This document shows, piece by piece, positions 29,451 to 39,090 of a stretch of 64,000 nucleotides of DNA. The notes below the pieces were generated by a model, which had not been told where the DNA came from, made no database searches, and worked only from the letters and a program-made list of their open reading frames with translations. This DNA is from Methylomarinum vadi (GTDB lineage: Bacteria; Pseudomonadota; Gammaproteobacteria; Methylococcales; Methylomonadaceae). The position numbers and the translations under genes are program-made. Each line of letters starts with the position of its first letter. Position 1 is the first letter of the stretch. Where the stretch lies: positions 4,166,623-4,230,622 of the forward strand of contig NZ_JPON01000001.1 of assembly GCF_000733935.1 (NCBI RefSeq), in the 5' to 3' direction.

Positions 29451-30021
29451 ACATACGCAGTACAGCAGGTTAACGGCTTTAATGGTTCGCAGGAAAGCGC
29501 ACAAGATCGCGCTGTTGTTTTTCGTGCTGCTGGCGGCTGCAGAAACCGCCGAATGCCGGCAAAAGGGTCCCGGTTTGGGCCAGCCTGCACCGAGAGCACT
29601 CATACAAGCCTGGAATCTGGACGTGTTTCCCGACGGTACCGGTCTGCCGCCGGGACAGGGTGACGCGCTAACCGGTAAAGCGATTTATCAACGCCATTGC
29701 CAAAGCTGTCATGGCGAGGAAGGAAGCGGCGGCAGCGCCGAAGAGCTGGCGGGAGCGGCCCACGGCCTGACCGACGAGCCGCCGGACAAAACGATCGGAA
29801 CCTACTGGCCTTACGCGACGACCCTGTTCGATTTTACCCGGCGTTCCATGCCGTTAGATGCCCCAGGTAGCCTGGATAACGATCAAATCTACGCAGTGAC
29901 GGCCTATTTGCTTTATTTGAACGGGATAATCAATCAGTTGGAGGTCATGAATGCCTCGACCTTAGCCAAGGTAAAAATGCCGAACCGGGATGGATTCATC
30001 AATGTTTATCAACAACACTAA
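29437..30021 (+). CDS. c-type cytochrome, sulfite dehydrogenase electron acceptor (SoxD-like)
   Basis: A 194-residue protein with an N-terminal hydrophobic signal (about 25-40) and one heme c motif, CQSCH. The Met ligand is probably in RSMPLDAPGSL. It starts with ATG 29437 after GGAGAGG, overlapping the end of the soxC-like gene by 14 bases. This overlap and the Sox-type arrangement support it as the electron-accepting partner. Canonical SoxD has two hemes and is longer, so it is the short monoheme form. Confidence 0.85.
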   Translation: MFMLEHTQYSRLTALMVRRKAHKIALLFFVLLAAAETAECRQKGPGLGQPAPRALIQAWNLDVFPDGTGLPPGQGDALTGKAIYQRHCQSCHGEEGSGGSAEELAGAAHGLTDEPPDKTIGTYWPYATTLFDFTRRSMPLDAPGSLDNDQIYAVTAYLLYLNGIINQLEVMNASTLAKVKMPNRDGFINVYQQH

Positions 30022-30028
30022 CTAACTC

Positions 30029-30835
30029 ATGCATGCGATTAACATAGCGGACTTGTCGATATTGCTGGTCGAACCGTCCAAAACGCAGTTGAAAATCATC
30101 GTTAACCATTTGCACGATGAAGGAGTCGATAGAATCGACGGCGTAGCAACGGGCTCAGAAGCATTGGCGAAAGTGCATCAGTACCGTCCCGACCTCGTAA
30201 TCAGCGCCATGTACTTGCCCGATATGACCGCCACGGAATTGGTCGAGCGGATCAAGGGCGGCGAATCCTCTAAAGACATTCCTTTCATGCTGATCTCCAG
30301 CGAAACCGATTTTGCCGTGCTGGATTCGATCAAACAGGCCGGTGTCGTGGCGATCCTGCCCAAACCTTTCCACAAGGTCGACTTGCAGAATGCGTTGAGC
30401 GCGACCGTACAATACATCGATCCGCAAGAAATGGAATTGGCCCATTATGACACGGAAAATCTCCGGGTATTGGTCGTCGACGACAGTGCCTTGGCCAGAA
30501 AGCATATCAGCCGGGTGCTGACTAACCTGGGAATCAAACATATCCAACAAGCGGGCGATGGCTTGGAAGCCCTGCAGATATTCGGCGAATGCCAGGAGCA
30601 ATTCGACCTGATCGTGACCGATTACAACATGCCGGAAATGGACGGGCAGCAACTGGTCAACGCCATCCGCCAGCACTTAAAAAATGCCTTCATCCCGATC
30701 CTGATGGTGACCAGCGAACAAAACCAAGCTCGTTTGAACAGTGTCGCCAAAGCGGGCGTTTCCGCGATCTGCGACAAACCGTTCGAGCCGCAAACGGTAA
30801 AGGAAATGTTGTTTAGGGTGTTGGAGGAGGCATAA
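30029..30835 (+). CDS. Two-receiver-domain response regulator
   Basis: A 268-residue protein made of two CheY-like receiver domains (about 5-125 and 145-265) and no output domain. The second domain has the full site: VVDDSALAR, phospho-Asp in DLIVTDYNMPEMDG, Thr/Ser in MVTSE, and Lys in CDKPFEP. In the first, the acidic pocket is weaker (LLVEPSKTQ) and the acceptor position reads LVISAMYLPDM, without an Asp, so it is likely degenerate. It starts 8 bases after the cytochrome stop. Partners are unknown. Confidence 0.85.
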   Translation: MHAINIADLSILLVEPSKTQLKIIVNHLHDEGVDRIDGVATGSEALAKVHQYRPDLVISAMYLPDMTATELVERIKGGESSKDIPFMLISSETDFAVLDSIKQAGVVAILPKPFHKVDLQNALSATVQYIDPQEMELAHYDTENLRVLVVDDSALARKHISRVLTNLGIKHIQQAGDGLEALQIFGECQEQFDLIVTDYNMPEMDGQQLVNAIRQHLKNAFIPILMVTSEQNQARLNSVAKAGVSAICDKPFEPQTVKEMLFRVLEEA

Positions 30836-30948
30836 TAAAGTGAATTAGACCGTAATTGGTATGGTTTGTCTGGGTTCGACCTTTTGTCGCCAGATAAGAT
30901 TTAAGTTTCGGGGACAGGAAAAGGCAAAATAAGCTGTCATTCAAAAAG

Positions 30949-31113
30949 GTGCGATTAGCTTGCGTAATCGCACATTTCGAAGTCAACATTCCTCCGATTA
31001 CGCTATCGCTAATCGGAGCTACGCTGGCTAGTTTTATTAATGTCGGCAAATTGACAATAAGCCAATGTTGGGTTTGCAGAAGTAGGCTGGGTTGAATGAT
31101 AATGAAACCCAGC
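30949..31113. repeat. Cluster of three palindromes upstream of RAYT gene
   Basis: Perfect 9-bp stem GTGCGATTA/TAATCGCAC at 30949-30973; perfect 9-bp stem CTCCGATTA/TAATCGGAG at 30992-31018; and 8-bp stem GCTGGGTT/AACCCAGC at 31086-31113. The third carries the same GTAGGCTGGGTTGAA core as 11222-11248 and 32315-32341. A run of palindromes just before a REP transposase is typical BIME-like organisation. Confidence 0.7.
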
Positions 31114-31115
31114 TT

Positions 31116-31562
31116 ATGAATGAATCAATTATGCGTACTTACATTCGTAGCCATGCAAAAAGCGGCGTTTATTTCTTTACCGTCAATCTTGCTCAACAAA
31201 AACATAATGACTTGCTGGTTCGTCATGTCGACGATTTACGCCGAGCATTCCTATATACGAAACAACACCATCCCCTGATCATTGAAGCCATAGTGATATT
31301 AACTGAACATGCACACTGTATTTGGCGATTACCCGAAGACGACGATTATTTGCTGCGTTGGCGTTTGATCAAATCGCATTTTTCCAGATCTATCGAGAAA
31401 GGCGAAAGAGTATCCGGCAGTCGATTGCGTAAAAAAGAACGTGGCCTATGGCAACGCCGTTATTGGGAGCACCAAATCCGAGATGATAGAGATTTTCAGC
31501 GGCATTTTGATTATATTCATTACGTGCGACGTGAAGTCACATCCGTTATTGTCTCACCTTGA
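31116..31562 (+). pseudogene. REP-associated tyrosine transposase (RAYT), 3' end lost
   Basis: A Y1-type transposase related to IS200: MRTYIRSHAKSGVYFFTVNL, HUH motif TEHAHCIWRLP, RRYWEHQIRDDRDF and FDYIHY, which should hold the catalytic Tyr. The family continues with NPVKHG or similar and about 30 more residues, but here the RAYT match stops at 31523, exactly where a group II intron 5' end (GTGCGAC) begins. The residues from 31524 to the stop at 31562 are intron-encoded. Start ATG 31116 or 31131; no clear ribosome-binding site. REP palindromes lie on both sides. Confidence 0.85.
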
Positions 31563-32310
31563 AAGAGGCAGTGAGACTCGTTGTTCCCTCAACGATAGCC
31601 TACCGATGCAAGCGAAGCTGGTAACGGCTTGGTTTGAAGCCATCGAGACAATGAAGCCCTTCGCAAGATAAGGAAGAGCCGCGAGGTGATTCCAAAGGCT
31701 GCCAGCATTAGGTGGCTGGGGTGATAGGCTGGATAGTAAGACTAACATAGGTGAACTGTTGATAAACCTCGTTATGTAAAACAAGCCCAAGATGCTGATA
31801 GGCTTGAACCAAAAGGTATGTGATCGGCTGTTCGTTTGTAGTGTGCGGACACAGGGACAAAGATCTCCGGGGAATAGGCAGGGTCTAGGCTATTCGTGTA
31901 ACGGATGTGAAACACGGTAAGCCCGTATTTCCGCCCTGAACAGGGGCAGACGAACCGCAAGGAACGCCGGCGGAAGTGTGGGTAAAGGAAAGTGGAAAAA
32001 GCGAATGCCGCCTTGTAATCGGGTGGATAGGGGTTGAAACATCATTCTACGCGAAAGCGGGCAGACTTCCACTGGGTCTCTCGTCACAAGAGAGTTTGTA
32101 GAACCTTTTTTTTCAGAAGGAAAGCAAATGAGCGCTGCAACACAGGCGTGTGCGCCTTCAGGCGCTACATGGCACAGCATCAATTGGGCTGATGTTCAAC
32201 GTCAAGTCAGGAGGCTGCAAGCGCGTATTGTGAAGGCCACACAGGAAGGCAGGCATAACAAGGTGAAAGCCCTACAATGGCTGCTGACTCACTCGTTTAG
32301 CGGCAAAGCA
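31524..32310 (+). mobile_element. Group II intron, 5' portion (truncated)
   Basis: It begins GTGCGACGTGAAGTCAC, the conserved group II 5' consensus, directly after RAYT codons. About 600 bases of structured non-coding RNA sequence follow, consistent with domain I-IV, with many short stems. The intron-encoded protein start at 32128 is within domain IV. The protein match ends near 32305, and no domain V/VI sequence was found before the REP at 32315. The 3' half is thus deleted and splicing is impossible. Confidence 0.8.
32128..32310 (+). pseudogene. Group II intron reverse transcriptase, N-terminal remnant
   Basis: ATG 32128 follows AGAAGGAAAG. The sequence ATWHSINWADVQRQVRRLQA and KALQWLLTHSFSGKA is the RT-0 region of intron-encoded proteins (W-x-x-I-N-W ... 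V-x-x-L-Q-x-R-I ... L-x-x-S-x-x-x-K). Similarity ends at about residue 60. The frame continues to 32454 in unrelated sequence that includes the REP. No reverse transcriptase catalytic motif remains. Confidence 0.8.
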
Positions 32311-32314
32311 GTTT

Positions 32315-32341
32315 CACATTGTTCAACCCAGCTTACGGCCC
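32315..32341 (-). repeat. REP-family sequence downstream of RAYT remnant
   Basis: The reverse complement starts GGGCCGTAAGCTGGGTTG and differs at one position from 11222-11248. It sits within 10 bases of where the intron fragment ends, so the deletion that removed the intron 3' half ended at or beside this REP. Confidence 0.75.
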
Positions 32342-33019
32342 TATTATTGAAAAGGTCGTTAACCGACCCAAACGGTCAATCAGTAGAATGTTCTGAATGG
32401 CGGTATCTGGACAAAAAGTGGGCAATTAAAAATGGATCCTGTATTAGAAAATAAAAGGTATGAATGGTGTGCCTGCATCAAAAGAAATATGAATGTATGC
32501 TTGTTTATCATTTTGTCCATTTGGTTGGTGGTAGGACATTCGCAGCCGGATCGGAACTCAACCGTTTCGTATAAAAAAATGGCAGTAAATTTCGATAAGA
32601 GCTTGCTGACGCGTTTTGAACAAGCATTGAAATTACACGGTATTTATTTGGATACGAGTGATCGAGGGCTTACTGAAGAGCGAATTAGTCGCTTGGAACA
32701 AAGGTTTGCACCCTATCGTTTGCCTGAAACCATCAAAACTTTATATCGTTGGAAAGACGGGGTTTCCCATTCGGCTTTACAGGAGATTTTCGGATTTATT
32801 TCTTCTGACCGGCTGTTCAGCGTCTATTGGGAATGGGGAGAATATCTGAGTGCGGAACCTGTTAATCCGTTGCTAGTTCCGGTTGTTGAAGGAAACAACA
32901 GCGGCGATTATTTATTGCTGGAATTGCAAGGCGATGGACCGCGTAAGGATTGGGTGATTCGGCATAGTGGCTTTACCTTTAAACTCGAGCATTTCTCGGC
33001 GAACGCCTATTTTGATTAT

Positions 33020-33602
33020 CCATCATAAGGTTTAAACCACCGGCTTTAGCCGGTCAGCTTTAGCTGCGATAATTTGCCCAAGGAGGTGGCGATGGACTAT
33101 AGATACGGCAGCCATACGGTTTACCAAATTGAGTATCATTTTGTTTGGGTTACGAAGTATCGTTATAAAGTGCTGAAGGATGAAATAGCCGAACGAGTGA
33201 GAGACTTGGTGCGGCAGACATGCGAAGCCTTTGAGATACGGATTATCAAAGGTGTCGTGAGCAAAGATCATGTGCACATTTTGGTGAGTGCGCCGCCGAC
33301 TATGGCCCCAAGCGAAATCATGAGGCGAATCAAGGGACGAACTTCGAGCTATCTGTTCGAAGAGTTCCCGCACTTGAAAAAGCGATATTGGGGTCGACAT
33401 TTTTGAGCCCGCGGTTATTTTTGCGCCACAGTGGGGCAAATGACTGATGAGATGATAAAGCAATATTTGGAGCATCACTTTGAACCTAATCCAAACGATA
33501 ATTTCAAGATGGAGCCCGACTAAGACGCGTCGTTTAGTCGACGCGTATCCGGACTTTCAGTCCGTTATTGGAACCCACCCGCTTGAGCGGGTGGTTGTTT
33601 AG
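33020..33602 (+). mobile_element. IS200/IS605-like element, copy B
   Basis: Apparently identical to 8574-9156. It is inserted in the SMI1-like gene after GATTAT and leaves no target duplication. Copy A has ATTAT in the same position, so the shared target is probably ATTAT or TTAT. Perfect identity of the two copies implies very recent movement. Confidence 0.88.
33092..33523 (+). pseudogene. tnpA: IS200-type TnpA with in-frame TGA, copy B
   Basis: Same sequence as 8646-9077: AAGGAGG before the ATG, HUH motif DHVHIL, TGA at 33404-33406 in the place of the conserved Trp codon, then ARGYFCATVG, KQYLEHHF and TAA at 33523. The TGA therefore predates the duplication of the element. Confidence 0.85.
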
Positions 33603-34591
33603 TTTCTAATTCGATGCCTGGAAACTGCCGGGTGTACAGAGATGGTCAATGGCGTTTTATATTTCAATGAAGCCGTGGCCTTGCAAATCAGATCACTGGT
33701 TAGTCCGGATACATATCTAAACAAACCGGCAGATATAGACGAAATTGGGATCAAATATTTTGATGATGAGAGAACGGCGCTATGGCCGCTAACCTGGCGG
33801 CAGGCTGCCGGTTTTAATGATGGTGATTATCGTCGATCGGGAGCGACTTCCAACACACTGATGTTGAAATTCCAACAATGGTTGCCATTCAATTATTCTC
33901 AGTTTGAAACAATCAAGGTGATTATCGAGCGGCAATATGTGGCTGAACAAGGACTGGTTTTGGTTATTAAGGATCGTTTTGGTGATCTGGAAGCCATCAT
34001 CGACCAGGAAATAAAATACACGAGAGAAATATATCCGTTAGGGGATATTCATGAAGTTGAACTGGAACGTTTGGTTCCACCGCTTCATTCCATCGTGTTG
34101 GTACGCGATAAGCCGGTTACAAGAACGTATCACTACCGGGTCAAAAAAATTGTTTATGTAGCGCAAAGTCCCTTCAATCAGCAAGAAGATCAAATTCGTA
34201 AAAATACTTTGCTTTTTGCTCAATTAACAATGGAAGAAATTTTAGCAAAATTCCACAGTCACAAATTTGCCGACCGCCTCGCCGTCCTTGGGGTTGCGGT
34301 AGAAAAAATGGGAAAACTCCTACAGGAAAAGCAGTCATCGAGCCATCAGCAAGCGGCGCGTTATTATGAAGCAATTAAACAGATGCAGTCTGATCAATCG
34401 AAAGATGACAGAATTCGTTCAACAGCAAAAAGTATGACTAAGCTTTACCGGTCTTTTTTTGAACAACCCGCGGAAGGTGGAATGCATTAGCGGTTCGGCC
34501 GAATAAGCAGAAACAAATTTTGCTTAAAAAACGCTAAAGCAAACCCACTTCCGTTATGCTCCATTGATCTGGTTAGCTCTATGTTGAACGA

Positions 34592-34630
34592 CAGCTTACT
34601 GTGTTGTAGACGCTGTAAGCTGAAAATTTT
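34592..34630. terminator. Possible terminator between convergent genes
   Basis: CAGCTTAC and GTAAGCTG form an 8-bp stem at 34592-34622, followed by AAAATTTT. The position, between the SMI1-like gene end (34490) and the minus-strand CNNM gene end (34724), suits a terminator. The 15-base loop makes it moderate. Confidence 0.45.
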
Positions 34631-34723
34631 GATGTCGTAAAATGGCCGAATTTAGCCTCTCGATGCCAGGAGGAATTGGAACTATCGTTTCAAGATTTCA
34701 GACAAAGTTCAGGGTTCTGCTCG

Positions 34724-35989
34724 TTAGGTTATCTTATCGATGCGCACCGTTTTGATCGCCCGGTCGCTCATGGCGTCTATCGTGAAGCGGAAACCATAGT
34801 CTTCGAAACTTTCCGCAACCGCCGGCAAATGATGCAGATGGGCCAGCATCAAGCCGCCCAGGGAAAAATAGTCCTGGCTGTTGATCTCGGTGCCCAGAAT
34901 TTCGTTGACTTCGGAGATCGGCAGTTTGGCATCGAGCAATATCGCGTCCTCGCTGAGTTTCTGGTACATCATGCGGGTGCGGTAGCGGCGGCGGGACTGG
35001 TCTTCCGGGGTGTCTTCGAGATCGCCGACGACTTCCTCGTATAAATCCTGTTTATTGATCATGCCGATGCAGGTGCCGAATTCGTCGACCGCGATGGCGG
35101 TTTGGCAGTTTTGTTTGTCGAACAGCTGAAACAACTCCTCCAGATATTGGTTTTCGGTCACGAATAAGGCGGGACGGATGATTTCGCACAATTTGTCGTT
35201 GTTCAGGTCCAGCTCCATGACTTCCCAGGGTGTCAACGACAAAATGCCGATGATGTTGCTGATATTGCCGTCGTAGATCGGGATGTCGTTGAAGCTGAGC
35301 GATTTGGCCAGTCTGACAGCATTTCCCAGCGAGCTGTCCTTGTCCAGCGCCACCATGTCGGCGACCGGTGTCATGACTTGGCCGACGGTGGTGTCGGAAA
35401 AACGGATCGCGCGTTTGATGCGGTAACGATCGAATACATCGAGGTTACTGCCCATTTCCGCCATTTCCACCAAGGAGCGCATTTGCTCGCGCGAGATGAA
35501 CAGGCTGGAATCGGATTTGACGCTGCCCGCCAGCCGTGCCAGCAGACGAGCGATGCGGGAGAAAATGAAAATTACCGGGAAAAACAGCCAGGTAAAGACC
35601 GACAGGACTCGTACGAGATAGGGGGCGATCAAAGTGGCATGTTGCTGGTAAATACTTTTCGGTACGATTTCCCCGAAAATCAGGAATAACGGTGAATAGA
35701 TCAGCAGGGCAAAGAGATCGGCGTCCTCGCCGAACACGTCGACCAGCAATAAGGTTCCCAAAGTGGTCAGCGCCACTGTGGCGATATTGGTGCCGACCAG
35801 CGTCGTGCCGAGCAGGATGTCGGGTGTCTTGAATAATTTCAACACGGACTGGGCCCCTTTGTTGCCCAGCCGTGCCTGGTGTCTCAGCTTGATTTTGTCG
35901 GAACTGACCAGGGCGATCTCGGAGCCGGAAAAAAAACCTTTCAACAGCAACAGAAACAACATTAGCAGCAGTGTCAGTAAGGCGTTCAT
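34724..35989 (-). CDS. CNNM/CorC-type membrane protein (second of pair)
   Basis: A 421-residue protein. The N-terminal DUF21/CNNM domain has about four membrane segments (about 5-25, 60-80, 90-110, 125-150), with SGSEIALVSSDKIKLRHQAR. A CBS pair (about 205-330: VGQVMTPVADMVALDKDSS, FDKQNCQTAIAVDEFGTCIG) and a CorC_HlyC domain (about 345-420) follow. Such proteins are linked to Mg2+/Co2+ homeostasis. The start at 35989 overlaps the stop of the upstream homologue (ATGA), so the two form an operon and perhaps a heteromer. Confidence 0.88.
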   Translation of the reverse strand: MNALLTLLLMLFLLLLKGFFSGSEIALVSSDKIKLRHQARLGNKGAQSVLKLFKTPDILLGTTLVGTNIATVALTTLGTLLLVDVFGEDADLFALLIYSPLFLIFGEIVPKSIYQQHATLIAPYLVRVLSVFTWLFFPVIFIFSRIARLLARLAGSVKSDSSLFISREQMRSLVEMAEMGSNLDVFDRYRIKRAIRFSDTTVGQVMTPVADMVALDKDSSLGNAVRLAKSLSFNDIPIYDGNISNIIGILSLTPWEVMELDLNNDKLCEIIRPALFVTENQYLEELFQLFDKQNCQTAIAVDEFGTCIGMINKQDLYEEVVGDLEDTPEDQSRRRYRTRMMYQKLSEDAILLDAKLPISEVNEILGTEINSQDYFSLGGLMLAHLHHLPAVAESFEDYGFRFTIDAMSDRAIKTVRIDKIT

Positions 35990-37377
35990 GCTTGTTCTCC
36001 TTCTTCCTTAATGCTGGTCGAGGCCTTTATTTTTTCGCCACGGGATGCCCGCACCCGGGCGATGCGGTGTCCGTCCATTTCCAGCACGGTCAGCACATAA
36101 TCGTCCAATTGCACCTGGTCGCCGATTTGAGGCAAGCGGTCCAGTCGCCGGAACAGGACGCCGGCGACCGTGGTCATGCGGGCATCGTCGATGACGAAGT
36201 TGGTCAAATCCTCGAATTCGATTAGCTTCATATCGCCCGGAACCTCGTAGATATCGCTGTTCGGTTCATGGACGACGCCCGGCAGTTCGGTCTTGGGGCA
36301 GATTTCGCCAAACACGAATTCCAGTACACCTTCCAATGTCACCATGCCCTCGACGCCGCCGAATTCGTTCAAAATGACTGCCGCCCTGGCATTGTTTAGT
36401 TTGAAGAAATCGAACATTTCGTCGACCTTTTTGGTCAGCGGTACGACGATCGGCGGGTGAATCAGCGCGGCGAGGTCGAGATCGTCCAGGTTGTCTTGTT
36501 CCAGCAATAAGGCGGCGATATCGGCGGCATGCACGAAACCAAGCAAATTATCATGATGGTTTTTGAACACCGGGATACGATGTTGTTTGTGTTGACGAAA
36601 ATAAGTGATGACCTTGCTGACCGGCCATTTGCTATTGATGAACGGCATTTTGGTGCGCGGGATCATGATTTCGACCACTTCAGTAGCGCCGGCTTCCAGT
36701 AGATTGAAGATCATCAATTTTTGGCTGCTGCCCAATTGGCCGGTTTTGACGACATCGTCCACCAGGGTGCGGAATTCGTCGACGTGCAGAATATTGTCGG
36801 GCGACTTTTCCTGACCGACCAGAAAATTGGTGACCCGGTCCGAAATTCTCCACACTACCCAGCGCAAGGGGGCGACGATCCGGATCCAGTTGCGGATGAC
36901 CGGAACGACGATACGGGTGCTGACACCCACCGGATTGGAAACGGCGATGGTTTTCGGAGTCACTTCGCCAAAAACCAGCAATAACGGCACCATAACAAAC
37001 AGTGTGATCCAGCCGGCCTTGGCTTCGCCGTATAGTTCGACCAGAATCACGGTCATATTGGCGGCGGCGGCGATATTGATCAACTCATTGCCGCACAAGA
37101 TAGAGATAATTAATCGTCGCGGTTGCTCTAATAAGGCGTGGATGGTCAATGACTGGGGATGATTTTGATTATGCAGATTTTGTAAATCCAGTCTCGATAA
37201 CGAAAACAAGGCTGTCTCGGAACTCGAGAACAACGCCGAACCAATCAGCAACAATGCCTGAACGATTAAACGCGCGATAATTCCGCCGTCGCGCAGCTTT
37301 TCACTGTCTGGAGTGAGGAAGAGTATAAAATCGTTCCAGAATACAGTCAGTTGGGCGAGATACGTGTCCAATATCAA
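35986..37377 (-). CDS. CNNM/CorC-type membrane protein (first of pair)
   Basis: A 463-residue paralogue of the downstream gene: the CNNM domain has GSALFSSSETALFSLSRLDL and membrane segments; CBS domains with EIMIPRTKMPFINSKWPV and ARAAVILNEFGGVEGMVTLE; CorC_HlyC domain to the C-terminus. It is the promoter-proximal gene of the pair. The role is probably divalent cation handling. An alternative reading as hemolysin is an old name for the same family. Confidence 0.88.
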   Translation of the reverse strand: MILDTYLAQLTVFWNDFILFLTPDSEKLRDGGIIARLIVQALLLIGSALFSSSETALFSLSRLDLQNLHNQNHPQSLTIHALLEQPRRLIISILCGNELINIAAAANMTVILVELYGEAKAGWITLFVMVPLLLVFGEVTPKTIAVSNPVGVSTRIVVPVIRNWIRIVAPLRWVVWRISDRVTNFLVGQEKSPDNILHVDEFRTLVDDVVKTGQLGSSQKLMIFNLLEAGATEVVEIMIPRTKMPFINSKWPVSKVITYFRQHKQHRIPVFKNHHDNLLGFVHAADIAALLLEQDNLDDLDLAALIHPPIVVPLTKKVDEMFDFFKLNNARAAVILNEFGGVEGMVTLEGVLEFVFGEICPKTELPGVVHEPNSDIYEVPGDMKLIEFEDLTNFVIDDARMTTVAGVLFRRLDRLPQIGDQVQLDDYVLTVLEMDGHRIARVRASRGEKIKASTSIKEEGEQA

Positions 37378-37585
37378 TCCTGCGGTGTAGAGCTTGGTTT
37401 TAGAAAAGGATTCGGAGAAATGCTGTAACTAATCTCCATGCCACGAGATGATATCCAATTTTGCAACTAAAACTGTACCGGTCAAGTTTAGCAGCCATCC
37501 ATGTCAATTTTGTGTCAACGGGCGGTTAACCAATAAACTCAGGTAGGAATGAAGGTTCGGTTAAAAACTGTTGAGTAAACGGAAA

Positions 37586-37615
37586 GCCGTGACTGTTCGG
37601 TGAAACAGCCACGGC
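37586..37615 (-). terminator. Hairpin after pntB, probable terminator
   Basis: GCCGTG-A-CTGTT pairs with AACAG-C-CACGGC (11 bp with one mismatch), 12 bases after the pntB stop on the minus strand. The following minus-strand sequence is TTTCC, a weak T-run. Confidence 0.5.
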
Positions 37616-37626
37616 GGCGACCGAGT

Positions 37627-39078
37627 TTAGTTCTGCAAAGCCCTGAGTATACCTTGCAGGCTGTCGTTGGCATCGCCGAACAGCATACGGGTTTTGTCAT
37701 GGACGAATAACGGGTTGCCGACGCCGGCATAACCGGAGGCCATGCTGCGTTTCAGCACGATCGTGGCATGACCTTTCCAACATTCCAATACCGGCATGCC
37801 GGCGATCGGGCTGTTGGGATCGTAGGTTGCGGACGGATTGACGATGTCGTTAGCGCCGATCACGATGGAAATATCGACATCGGGAAAATCCTCGTTGATT
37901 TCGTCCATCTCGAACACGATGTCATAGGGCACCTTGGCTTCGGCCAACAGGACGTTCATGTGGCCGGGCATGCGGCCGGCGACGGGATGGATGCCGAAAC
38001 GAACATTCTTGCTTTGGTTCAGCAAAATCTTGGTGATCTCGTAGACGGTATGCTGGGCCTGCGCCACGGCCATGCCGTAACCCGGAATGATCATGATGTT
38101 TTTGGCGTCTCGCAGCAGTTGCACGGTTTCCTCGATATCGATGGGCTGGACCTCGCCTTCGACCTCGGCCGCTTCCCCGCCGGCATTGCCGAAACCGCCG
38201 GCGATGACGCTGAGGAAGTCGCGGTTCATGGCCCGGCACATGATGTAGCTGAGGATGGCGCCGCTACTGCCGACCAGGGCGCCGGTGATGATCAGTAAGT
38301 CGTTGCTGAGCATGAAACCGGTCGCGGCGGCGGCCCAACCGGAATAACTGTTCAGCATCGAGACCACGACCGGCATGTCGGCACCGCCGATAGCCATGAC
38401 CATGTGGATGCCGAACAGCAGCGCGATAACGGTCATCAGGATCAATGGCCAGGTGCCGCCGCTGGTTTCAACGCCTTGCGTGAATAAGTCGTTGGCCCAA
38501 TCCAGGAATGGACGATAGCCGCCGCCGGTTTCGCCGCCTTGCAGAAAAAAATAGCCGAGACCGATTGCGATAATCAGCAACAGCAAATTCAGCCAATGGC
38601 GGGCCGGCAGTAAAACCGGTTTTCCGGTGACTTTGCCGCATAGTTTGCCGAACGCGATCACCGAGCCGGAAAAGGTCACGGCGCCGATCAGAACGCCGAT
38701 ATAAATTTCCACCTCGTGAATGCTTTTTTCGACGCCGGCCAAGGGCGAGGAAGCGTCGGTAAAATTGGCGTAACCGACCAATACCGCCGCCATACCGACC
38801 AAGCTGTGCATTAGCGCGACCAGCTCCGGCATTTGCGTCATTTCCACCTTGAAGGCCGCGAACACGCCGATCATGCCGCCGATCAACAGGGCGACAATCA
38901 GAATGGTATAGGAAGAAACGGCGTCGCTGACCACGGTGGCAAGGATGGCGATAAGCATGCCGGCCATTCCATAGTAATTGCCGCGTCGGGCCGTTTCCTG
39001 GTTGCTTAGGCCGCCTAGGCTCAAAATGAACAGTATGGAGGCGACAATGTAAGACATTGTGACTAAACCTTGTGACAT
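37627..39078 (-). CDS. pntB: NAD(P) transhydrogenase beta subunit
   Basis: 483 residues. Membrane segments fill about 5-270, followed by the NADP(H)-binding dIII domain with [33 protein letters not shown] and [10 protein letters not shown]. It forms the proton-translocating transhydrogenase with PntA, using the proton gradient to make NADPH from NADH. It lies 12 bases after pntA on the same strand. In methylotrophs, transhydrogenase balances NADH from formaldehyde oxidation with NADPH demand. Confidence 0.97.
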   Translation of the reverse strand: MSQGLVTMSYIVASILFILSLGGLSNQETARRGNYYGMAGMLIAILATVVSDAVSSYTILIVALLIGGMIGVFAAFKVEMTQMPELVALMHSLVGMAAVLVGYANFTDASSPLAGVEKSIHEVEIYIGVLIGAVTFSGSVIAFGKLCGKVTGKPVLLPARHWLNLLLLIIAIGLGYFFLQGGETGGGYRPFLDWANDLFTQGVETSGGTWPLILMTVIALLFGIHMVMAIGGADMPVVVSMLNSYSGWAAAATGFMLSNDLLIITGALVGSSGAILSYIMCRAMNRDFLSVIAGGFGNAGGEAAEVEGEVQPIDIEETVQLLRDAKNIMIIPGYGMAVAQAQHTVYEITKILLNQSKNVRFGIHPVAGRMPGHMNVLLAEAKVPYDIVFEMDEINEDFPDVDISIVIGANDIVNPSATYDPNSPIAGMPVLECWKGHATIVLKRSMASGYAGVGNPLFVHDKTRMLFGDANDSLQGILRALQN

Positions 39079-39090
39079 TATCCTGATCTC

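Larger units (their letters stand above)
32432..34490 (+). pseudogene. SMI1/KNR4-like gene split by IS200/IS605-like copy B
   Basis: Upstream half (32432-33019): a possible membrane segment (MNVCLFIILSIWLVVG, start 32489) and an SMI1/KNR4-like domain with LPETIKTLYRWKDGV, LLVPVVEGNNSGDYLL and DWVIRHSG. Downstream half (33603-34490): 295 residues with FLIRCLETAGCTEMVNG and then an unassigned helical region. If bases 33020-33602 are removed, the frame runs without a stop for 491 codons and the join AYFDY-FLIRCLETAG fits the expected end of an SMI1 domain. SMI1-like proteins often serve as immunity proteins, but no toxin gene is adjacent. A separately expressed downstream protein from ATG 33642 is possible. 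Confidence 0.75.

Noticed and set aside
32434-34490. SMI1-like gene as an immunity protein of a toxin system
   Set aside because: No toxin (PT-HINT, nuclease, Rhs) gene is visible next to it; the split copy also argues against a needed immunity function.
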